Shown: positions 36,629-46,271 of the stretch, in pieces
Numbering within the stretch: position 1 is the stretch's first letter
Layout of the letters: each line of letters opens with the position of its first letter
From: Bactrocera neohumeralis
Taxonomy: Eukaryota > Arthropoda > Insecta > Diptera > Tephritidae
Direction of reading: 5' to 3'
NCBI RefSeq assembly: GCF_024586455.1
Contig: NC_065919.1
Location: 25,644,839 to 25,708,838 of the forward strand
Length of the DNA: 64,000 bases
Position numbers and translations under genes: made by a program
Notes under the pieces: model-generated
The model's input: only the letters and a program-made list of their open reading frames with translations
The model's database searches: none
What the model was told of the DNA's origin: nothing

Positions 36629-39600
36629 TCACTCCGGTTTATCTTTCAAGCCATACTGATAATTTAAGGCGCGTGCCACTTGATATAGCTGTGTAGTTGC
36701 GACAAACATATTTACCATGAATAAGGAATAGTTCTTAGGGATTATGACCAGCGAGTACCGAGACCAAATTATACCAGTTGTGGCTATAACTGCACATTGA
36801 TTCAATGATAAAGAATGTGCGGGACGATTCATATCTCCAATGCCAGCAATGACGAGCGCCTGGAATGTTTCACACACACATTTGTTATAAAATATACGTA
36901 CAATAACATATGTGACCTGGTCTACGGAAAGGGGGGGGGGGGGGGGGGCTTAGGTGTCAAAAAATCAATTTTCACTTTTTAGTTGATTCGGATGGAAGAT
37001 GAGATGCTTTTTCACGTGATAGAATCCAAAAAGTTTTCGCACGTTAGCTTCCTTTTCGTAGACCAGGTCACATATAATCAAATATTGAGTTACCCATTTG
37101 CATATCGGTGCCCAGAAGAATACTGTTTTCGGACCTAAAATGTTAGCAAACGAACGTTATTTTAGAACATACAAGCAGGTTTTATTCGAGTTGTTATTGT
37201 TGTTGTACTGCTGAGAGGGGAGTGCAAATTAAATATAATCGGAGTCAAGCAAGGGTATGCCCAGGGAACGAGCGGTTTTGACGGGGTCGGATCATATTTA
37301 GAAGGGTGTTAGATTAGTTGGTTTCATAGCGCATGAAAAGAGGTGAAAGAATTCTTGTAGTATTCATAACTCGAGTTCTTGTTTAGCAATGGGAGTTGGT
37401 GTTGATAGCTCCACCGTGAATGGCGTTTCGTGTTGATTTCATTCGAGATTTGGTCAGTTACGTATTGAATGACGTACTGTAGAAATGTCCTTGGAGGCGG
37501 TTCTGGGCTATGCTTCTGGATTTACCAGACGAGAGACTAAGGCTACTGACAATGAAAAAGCGAAAAGCGGCGCAGTGATAGTCATTTACTGACAAACATA
37601 TTTCAATATCATACAATTGGTGGTTGGGGGAGCTTCGAGATTTGAAAGTTAAGTGTAAAGTAGATTGGAGAAGACTATACTCTACAGATGCGATCTGCGC
37701 CTTCCTAGACATTGAGGGTGCCTTTGACAATGCGTCTCACACCAGCGTGATCAAGGCACTTGAGAGAAGGAACGTTACCACTCCAATATGCAGATGGATA
37801 GAAGCCCTTCTGCGAACTAGGGTAGCGTAAACAACGGTGGGGGAAAGCAAGATTCGTCTTGGCACCACAAAGGGCTGCCCACAGGGGGGAGTACTATCCC
37901 TCTGCTATGGAGCTTGGTAGTAGACGAACTCCTTGTGTTGCTCGCCAGCAATGGAATCCGCTGTCAAGGGGATGACATCGTAATAATGGCGAGAGGCAGA
38001 TTTGAAAACACTCTCTGTGACATTGTTCAAAGGGGCTTAAACCTGGCGAAAGGATGGTGCAACACGGTAGGGCTAAACATCAACCCAGCAAAAACGACCG
38101 TGGTTCCATTCACTAGGCGGAGATCTCTTCCGGGCCTGAGGTCCCGGCTTGGGCCACCAAAGCAGCTCAGTCTTCGGTGATCCAGAGACTGTCAAAGCTG
38201 CGAAGACTTGCCTGTGTCTGTGCTTCGGGGGCAATGCGCACATGCCCCACTGTGGCACTGGAAGTCATACTAGAGCTCACACCGCTGCACCAGGTGATAA
38301 AACCATGCTGCTAATGTCAGCAGAAGGCTGCGGTAGAGGAAAGTTAATGTCCTCCAGACAGATGGACGCACTAGCGGAAAGCACACCGCTGGTCCTCCTC
38401 CCAAAGGACGGCACAACGAAGAAAATAAACTTCAAAAGGAATTTCCAAGTAACTCTCGGCAGCAAAACGGAGTGGAGCGATTCCACGCTGGAAAAACTGC
38501 TGGAAGACAGTACCATCCAGTGGTACACCGATGGCTCAAAAACACCGGAAGGTATTGGGGCAGGTATTGCGGACCGCGTACTAAGCTGTCCATACCAATG
38601 GGCTGCTTCCCAAGTATCTTCCAGGCTGAAGTTTTTGCCATAGGTCAGTGCGCTGAAGTCAACCTCAGCCGCAACTATCGCAACCAGCGTATAGCTATTC
38701 TCAGTGATAGCCAAGCGGCACTAAAGGCGATTTCATCATATGAGATCAAATCGCTTTTAGTCGAGGAATGCATAGAGAGGCTAAACCGCCTGTCCTTGTG
38801 CAACCGGGTGCACCTAATTTGGGTGCCAGGGCACAAAGGAATAGAAGGTAACCAGAAGGCCGACGAACTGGCCCGCGCTGCGGCAACGTCCAAGGTGATG
38901 GGACCAGAACCATACATAGCGGTAGGATCCCACACATTTAAGGAGGTGCTCCGCACGGAAGAAAGAACGGAGAGAGAACGGCATTGGCAACAGGCATCAG
39001 GCATGCGCCACGCCAAACTGCTACTAGGGGGTACAGTCTCTCCAGGTTCAAGGAACTTATTCACCTCCCCCGTGAAAAATTCCGTCTCCTCGTCGCAATT
39101 TACACAGGGCACTGCAGGCTCAGGAAGCACTTGTCCAACATGGGCATAGTCTCCTGTACTAACTGCCGGCTCTGCGACCTGGAACAGGAAACACCAGCAC
39201 ACCTAATCCTGGATTGCACAGCAATCTGTGGAAAAAGGCTTAAGGCCCTGGATTCCATTTTTATCAGCAGGGATCACATCACCTCAGTAGCGCCCGGCAA
39301 ACTCCTAGATCTATTCAGGCTGCTGGGACTCTGGGAAGACATGTGATATCGTAGAGGGCACAATAGACCCTAGGTCGCGGTGCATTACCTCATAACATTT
39401 ATCTATCTATCTTATCTATACTCTACAGATACCCCTTTTTGATTTTCAGTATTCTTCACAATGAATGACAAATCCCTCACTCGATGTTGCCAGCGCTAGT
39501 GCGTCCGATAAATAGCATAGTCTATGCTAACTCTTTTAACACACTATCTGGCCTCAATTATCTCGATTGAGATACCACATGTCTTTATTTTTGTGGGCAA

Positions 39601-40102
39601 TCGCAGCGCTAAACTAACTTTATTGGTTTCAAACATTTGTGTGAACGTAATGGTTGCCGAAGGTCAGTTCCGTAGAATTGAGGAACTGCGGATGCTCCAA
39701 CTTCTGGGCCGACACCCCAGGCTTAGCAAATGAGCGCCACCTTAAACCCGGTGGACCCTCGGAATCGGATTGGATCTTGTGCCCAATCCACGGGTATGAG
39801 TAAGATCTGAACAACGATCATTGTTTAATTCGTGATATCTTGATAATCGTGTTATAATTTAATGCGAACATCATACTTCCACCCTTCGATTGACAAAACG
39901 AAGAGTTGAAAATGTTATCAAGAAGTCAAATTCCCCAAATATGTATAGTGGTCCAGTCGAAATAAACAATTTTTTGCCTTAGTCGGGTATGCTCACCTGC
40001 TGGATGTTCCCACAGCGGACGCATGGACGTCGGTACAAATTTATCTGCGGTGCCTATCATACCATTGTAGATACGCGAGAGTGGTCCTACTTTTCCGCTC
40101 AT
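36629..40102 (-). CDS. Mitochondrial pyruvate carrier 2 (copy B, paralogue)
   Basis: Exons on the minus strand: 40102-39997, 37135-37095 (41 nt) and 36859-36629; 125 residues, all in phase. The core matches copy A (GPKTVFFWAP in the 41-nt exon; ATTGIIWSRYSLVIIPKNYS; then FMVNMFVATTQL). It lacks the Pro-rich leader: residues 1-34 read MSGKVGPLSRIYNG... up to LWEHP. The last exon ends in KDKPE. The family role is pyruvate import with MPC1 in the mitochondrial inner membrane. Drosophila also has a tandem MPC2-like pair, one of which is testis-biased; whether copy B plays that part is inference. Intron 1 (2861 nt) holds a non-LTR element and intron 2 (235 nt) a MITE. No stop or frameshift, so it is not a pseudogene on this evidence. 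Confidence 0.92.
36912..37071 (-). mobile_element. Foldback MITE, copy 2 (in MPC2-B intron 2)
   Basis: Inverted ends GTGACCTGGTCTACGGAAAG (36912-36931) and, reversed, GTGACCTGGTCTACGAAAAGG. The interior matches the 43.9-kb copy in opposite orientation (CTTAGGTGTCAAAAA left, TTTTCGCACGTTAGC right). Flanked by ATAT on both sides. Its left end has a run of 18 G (36931-36948) where the sister copy has 5. The whole host intron is 235 nt. Confidence 0.75.
37195..37490 (-). repeat. Dispersed repeat shared with 27107-27480
   Basis: Matching blocks (GTTGTTGTT; CCAGGGAACGAGCGG; GGGTCGGATCATATT; ACTCGAGTTCTTGTTTAGC; ATTTGGTCAGTTACG) stand in the same order as at 27.1 kb. It lies just left of the non-LTR copy at 37620 in MPC2-B intron 1. 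Class uncertain. Confidence 0.45.
37620..39420 (+). mobile_element. RNase H-bearing non-LTR retrotransposon, copy 3 (longest)
   Basis: This copy keeps more of ORF2: reverse-transcriptase words CAFLDIEGAFDNASHTSVI (about 37698-37754), a stop at 37828, then GIRCQGDDIVIMARG, where the usual YADD box has lost two residues (about 37955-37999). RNase H follows (QWYTDGSKTPEGIGAGI about 38518-38570; a frameshift; ILSDSQAALKAISS; HLIWVPGHKGIEGNQKADEL) and the C-terminal finger (CTNCRLCDLEQETPAHLIL) to LLGLWEDM at 39346. The 3' UTR and a TTATCTATC tail end near 39420. It runs antisense to MPC2-B. Many stops and shifts; it is dead. Confidence 0.8.
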
Positions 40103-43100
40103 AGTCGAAACGTTTGGTGGTCAATGCAATTTTTAATTTTTTATATTTAATTTTATTAACAATTTGTTTTGTTTGATTTTGGCTGGCGAAAATTGCTTAC
40201 ATAATTGAATTTTTCGAAATATTTGAAATTAAATGTGATTGAAAGCTTTGGAAATCGGAAATGAATCGAATCGAATCGAATGAGTGTGCAGTGTTTCAGT
40301 ATAAACTTCGTGCGCCTAAAAGTATGTAAGACATGTGAGTTTTATTTTAAAAAGTGGATACACAAATATAAATTTTCAAATGGTCGTCATTTGGAAATGG
40401 AAGTTTCTTCCAGTCCACTGGAATCTACACTTTCAAAAAATCGTTTCGAAAAGTTAGTAGTAGTGAAGAGAGGAGCTAACGGAGCATTTTTTGTAAAATA
40501 AATGAAGTGAAATCATCCAGCGGACGTTGAAGCATTTGAAAAACTTAGTTTGCGTTAAAAAACTCAATAAAATTGAAACTTCAAGCTTATAAATGATCAA
40601 ATTTGCAGTAAAAACTATATTAAAAGACTTATCCTTTTTGTAAGCTAGTGGCAAGCGAATGCATTTTTTTAAATTTCTTGTACTCTGCTCTCGCTGGTTT
40701 AAACGAAAACCATTTGAAATTAATTTTATGATATTCCAAGTTTCATTTCAAGAGTTGATAATGTTCTGGTTCGTAGTTTCCCCTTTATTCGCTATCTCCT
40801 TCAGTCAGTTTGTACAGTCTGGAACTATTTAACGAAGTTATTGAAATTTATGGAATTTCTAGGAAGTGCGGTGTAATTAAAGAGGTTATTGTAAACAAAT
40901 TAAAGTTGATGTTTCGAAAAACGGCACTATTCATACATCAAACTACGAACGAGTGAACTGTTGAGTGAAGTGAAGTTGAAGTGGATTTTCCCACAGGTAA
41001 GAAAGGTTTCGAAAGCCTTTATGACCTGCTGAAACGCTACTTCTATTCAGGTAACTGTTACACCATTAACACATGCTTATGAAAAAGGTTGAAGGATCTG
41101 GAACGTACAGTGTTTGTCAAAATAAACACTAGATCACATTTTAGATATAAAAGTATAAAAAATGTTATTTATGATTGTGTTCCTCTTTCATTTCGTTGGT
41201 AAGCTTAAGGAAGGCTAGGCCCGTGTGGAATTTAATAGTAAATACTTTCGCTTACGGAAAAAGTACAAATACTTGTATATCGAGACATCTGCAAAAACTT
41301 ATTATACCTAAAACAATTATGTAAGGCTAAGATCGAGTACAGTAGAAGGTTAGAAACTAAACGCAAAAAATATTTCACGCACAACTTGGAATAAGGGTAT
41401 AAAAAATGTGGACTTATGATCCAAGTAATCAGACCCTGTGCTTTTTTAGGAATTCAGCAGCCTATTCTACTGCAAAGTTTAACTAAGAAGAAATGGCAAA
41501 TGTTCGTTGCCATTCTGGTGCACTAATTTTCACTATGGATCACGAGTACAGGTAGCTTCAATCTTATATTTTGTTTATGCGAAATATATTCTTCTAAGTC
41601 ATCTTAATTATTACATAGTGGTATATATGTATGTACATAGAAAGTATAGACTGATACCACTCAATTTTGTTACAAAACTACATTATACTAAGCAAAATAT
41701 TCTCTTTTTATTCTTTTGAAATATCTACCTCTAACGGATATGTACGGTATAAAACCAGAGAGAGGTGTTTATGAGAGATTTAACTCACTTTTTGCAAGAA
41801 ACTACAGTATATTTAAAAATGTGGGTTAACGGAAGGAGCCAAACCGTATTATATTCAAGAAAACGCGGAAGCAAGAGGATATTTTAGTTTAAATTCGATA
41901 ATATAATAATAATATTGTTGTTGCCTGAGCTATAAAGACATCCAAATTTTTATCCAGTCAACTCAGCACCTTTCCCCCCTATCATTTTGAAAAATCTTCG
42001 GACACTGCAAGTTTTATACAATGACATGAAATGAGAAGACGTAGCAGACTGAATTTGATTGATTTTAACGCTTACTTCTACTATCAAAAACTATCTAAGC
42101 CAGACATGTCGTTTCTCCAATATGACCTCCAAATTAGCTTTCAACACAGATGTGTCCATTCAAAACGACGGGATATTCTGAAACAATTTGACGAACCGGC
42201 TGACAGGTAAATCATTCTAGAAATTGACCGTGACTGATAATAAAAATTTATTCGATACAAATAGTTAACGAACTAAATTCGAACTATACTTCTTCACACT
42301 CAATCCACCCACAGCCACACACGTAAACATATGTACATATAAAACAGTAAAATTGAAAAGAAAATGCATTTTGTTATAATTATACTTCACTTTCTGTTTT
42401 CTTTTTAATAAAATTTAATTTAAATAATTACTTTATTTCGTAATTGTCGAATGCAGGTGTTATATTTTTTAAATATACGCTTGCTCCACTAATATTAATA
42501 TTAATCTTCTTATGCTTTCATATTAATTAATTTGATTTCTTATTATTTTCTGCACTGTACGAGATTAAAAAAAAAATATATATGTATGTATATACCTATT
42601 TGTTTCGGTATCTTTTTATGTGAATTAAATTCTATACCGAAAATTCTGACGATTTTACGTAGCTTACTGCCTAATTCTTATCTTTGCTTTGCTTTGATTT
42701 GTTTTTTTTTTTTCATTTTTTATTTATATACTTCTTATTAACTTTTCCTTCTCGTACGCATATGCATACAAACATTTGTGTATGCATTTACATAAGCATG
42801 TATGCATGTATGCAAATGTGGGTGTAGGCGTTGTCGGTGCCAGTTCTTCTTGCTGCCCTTGCTGTTATTGTTGGTGGTCATTGGATGTATCTGTGTTTGT
42901 GTATGTATTGCTGTAATGTAATGTTGGATACCCGCAATAAAAATATCGGCAAAAAGTTAATAATTTAATAAATAATGTTGGCGGGAATTGATTTTGATTT
43001 AAGGGATCCACAGACTGCATGTACATAAGTATGTGTCAGTAGTTTTACATACATTTAATATGTACTATGTATATAGTAAAAATTGTAATTATATTTCATT

Positions 43101-43862
43101 CAATCTGAAGTTGTTTTATCTTTTAATATTTTTGACGTCAAATTGTTTTAAATAAAAACCGTTTTTTTTTAATTTAAGTTTGAATTCAATAGAAAAAGAA
43201 CATTTACGAATAAACGATTTCGAGCAAGCTAAAATTATATTTATTAAGGCGAAGTAAAAAATAATTGAATTAAAATCGTAAGACGTAACAAAAAAAAATA
43301 GTCAGCAATATACATACATATATGTATATGTGTGTGTGTACGTTGAGTGGGTGGAGAAGAGGTCGCTAGTATGGAATATGGCCACAGCCGTTTGGAAAAT
43401 GTTGTTAGGGGTCAAATTATACATACACATTTGCATGTAATAAGTATATTAAATATAAGGAAATAATTAAACAAAGTGGCTACAAATAATACTTACAATT
43501 TGTTACAAATGTATGAAAATTCTCTTTTTTAAATTTAAACAACAAAAAAAACAGGATCTGAAAATAATGGCAGCAGAACGAATGTATGTATGGTTCTTTA
43601 TGCTCATAATAATAAAAGGGGAGAAACCATTTATTTGTTAAATGGCCACTCATACTCGTTTTATATATTATAAAACAGTAACATTTTCAACAAAATTTTG
43701 TAAAATCAAAAAAGAAAAAAAAAAAAACAATTACTTGCAAATAAGCCAGCAAGATGGGTCAGTTAATCGTAGAAACATACTGCAACTGGTTTATTTTTAC
43801 ACTGACAAATGTAAATGTAATGGCATTGAGTTCCTATTAGTATGAACGATACACATACATAT
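40103..43862. other. Spacer upstream of MPC2 copy B
   Basis: The first part should hold the MPC2-B promoter on the minus strand, and a GAATC microsatellite lies at 40262-40280. The rest has short low-complexity frames only. ACATACATATG words are common (42560-42600, 42760-42810, 43310-43330). No gene or RNA recognised. Confidence 0.45.
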
Positions 43863-44007
43863 GTGACCTGGTCTACGAAAAGGGGGCTAACGTGCGAAAA
43901 CTAGTTTTCTGGGAAAAGCTGTTAAAAATAATCGTCAGTTTCTCGTTATCTCATTAATTGTTCTCCTTTTTTTGACACCTAAGCCCCCTTTTCGTAGACC
44001 AGGTCAC
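43863..44007 (+). mobile_element. Foldback MITE, copy 1
   Basis: A 145-bp unit with 26-bp perfect terminal inverted repeats (starting GTGACCTGGTCTACGAAAAG at 43863, reversed at 43982-44007). No coding capacity. The interior (CTAACGTGCGAAAA left; GACACCTAAGC right) is the reverse of the copy at 36912. Flanks are ATAT on the left and GTAT on the right, so a 4-bp target duplication is possible. Confidence 0.75.
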
Positions 44008-44489
44008 GTATATGTATACATACATAAAAAACGTTCGTGCGGCAATCGAAGATTCCTTAATTAGGTAAAATGGACCATGAAAACTCGAAGAATGTCATGA
44101 GTGTTGAGTAAAGTTGCAGGATCATGGCCGCAGACGTGAGGAGTTGATGTGCAAACGATGTCAGACGGAAACTCAATAGATCGTTTAACAAAAGAAGTGC
44201 AATATTTGCACAGGGGTAAAGTAGATGTTATAAAAATAATAATAACATTATTATAATAAGAAAATTAATGTTATAATAAAACTGTAATGATATTTATGTA
44301 CATATATATTAACAACAAGAACAATTTCAAAACATTCAAATGGATTTAAAAAATACGGGTAAACTATAAAAATTTCAAAACTTCCCACCAAAAAATTATT
44401 AATATTCGAAATCAGGGCATGTATGTACATTACGTACCCCGGATATGCTTAAGTTTTCGAAATTCTTTATGTGAGCAACGAAAAGTAGA

Positions 44490-44725
44490 TATGATTATAA
44501 AAATAAAAAAAATATAAATTAAAAAAATAAAAAAGAATAAAATAAAATAAAAAAGAAAAGAAAATAAAATAAAAATTAAATAAAATAAAAATAAAAAGAA
44601 AAAAAAATTAAATAAAATAAAAAGAAAAAATAAATAAAATAAAAAAAATAAAAAGAAAAAAAAAGAAAAAAAAAAGAAAAAAAAATAAAAAAAATAATAA
44701 ATAAAAAATAATATATAAAAAAGGC
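44490..44725 (+). repeat. A-rich low-complexity tract, nearly free of C
   Basis: About 230 bases of AAAATAAAA and AAAAGAAAA units with hardly any C on the + strand. The antisense reading frame that crosses it is an artefact of TTT-type codons. It could be an old A-rich tail or simple-sequence expansion. Confidence 0.7.
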
Positions 44726-46271
44726 ATTTGCAGCCACGTTTGGACGCACTAACTGACTTGTATTTGTATTGTTTTTTTTACCAAAAACAAGGGCGGAAAT
44801 ATTATGACATGAAAACCGTTCTATAAATCGTCTCAATATCTGCGCCTTTTTTCCTTTTGGAAAAATTGTAATGAAATTTGTTTTTAACTTTAAACAAATT
44901 TTATAATTTTTGATTTAGCCGGTTTTAAGTTCCGTTCTAAATTCTACTTGCAAAACGAGTATGCTAGCACCGGATCTGAAAAAGTCATTTCAAAAATTTT
45001 AAAGGCTGCTATATATTTATTTTATTTATACTTTCAAATTTCAAAAAGCGTTTCGTCATTAAAAAAAAGCACTGTGCCAATAAAAACCTTTTCAAACACG
45101 ATACAACAAAATCCCGTACTTAGTTATAATGCGAGTCGTTTAAAATGAAAATAAATCATGTTACGCGTTAAGAGTTAAATAAATTTTAATAAGCAATTTT
45201 CATAAAGTAATTAAAATACACAAAAAAAAACTAAAACTATAAAAATAAATCGAGAAACCTATTTAAATATTTTATAATTTCACTTGCTTTACAAGTTAAT
45301 CCTATGCTTACAACAGAGCACATCAACTCCATCACTTTCACACATTCTGCATAAGGACCCTTCAATGTCTGTTTACAATCTACATTTATCATTTTTGCGT
45401 TCTCGAATTTTATAATTATGACAATGCAATTGCTATTTCTCTATTTGATTGGAATACTTTTGAATGCCGATGTTGTTGATGTGACAGTAGACGTTTTGTT
45501 TGTTGTTATGTTTCATATCGTTTTTCTCTATAATCCTTAAACTCAAAAAATTCCATGTATATATATGCATATATATGTATGTATATAATTTTGTTTCATA
45601 TAATATTAATTATAATTATAATCAACTTGGACTTGCGAACTATTTAATGATTGCTGTTGTTGTTGCTTCTGCTAATATTTCATTTCGTACGTGTTTTTGT
45701 TGTTTGTCGCACATTTTCACTAATCTTTGCCGCTAAATGTTGTAAACGTTACGTTGTCACGTTGCTGCTCCCCTGCATTTCACTTCAATTTCTATGAAAA
45801 TGCTCGTTTTGTGAATGTGATGTTAGCTAACAACAACATATCCAATACAATTCTATTGATATTTTGCCGATGTCAGTTCTTGTGTTTCATATTCCTTAAT
45901 ATTTCATTTGCTGCTGGTACTGTTGATTTTCTTCTCTACTAATAATCCTGTGTTGTTGTCTGTGTATTTTAATTATTTTTTATAATTTTTTAATTTTTTT
46001 TTGTTTCATTTCCTTCGTTTTTTCATCTTGTATTTTTGTTTTGCAAATTTAACTTTGCTGTCAGTCAGTCAGTTCAACACTTGGCCTTCGCTACCAGTGT
46101 TGTCGTTTTCAATATTTGATACGTCAATAGGCTGGCGAATAATGGCTTAACAGTATGTCGTGTTGTTGTTTTATTTGTAATTGGTGGTGGTAGTTGTTTA
46201 GGTGCTAGTCGCGGTCGTGTTGGTGGTAGTAGCTTTACTGATAAACTAATGTTATATCCACAGCAGCCGTG
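44726..46271 (-). other. Downstream region of Kap-alpha3, probable 3' UTR
   Basis: Immediately downstream (leftward) of the Kap-alpha3 stop. TTGTTGTTGTTGC and TTGTTGTTTGTC words suggest UTR rather than random spacer. A TCAGTCAGTCAG word at 46061 lies on the + strand. No protein domain in any frame; a poly(A) site is not pinned down. Confidence 0.4.

Noticed and set aside
36629..40102. MPC2 copy B as a pseudogene
   Set aside because: All three exons are open, with good splice signals and conserved core residues. Nothing in the sequence points to loss of function.
44576..44836. 86-codon Phe-rich minus-strand frame
   Set aside because: It arises from the A-rich tract read as TTT/TTC codons and has no independent support.
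46055..46085. TCAGTCAGTCAG word at 46061 as a + strand promoter
   Set aside because: It lies in the probable 3' UTR of Kap-alpha3 and no + strand exon follows, so a chance repeat is more likely.
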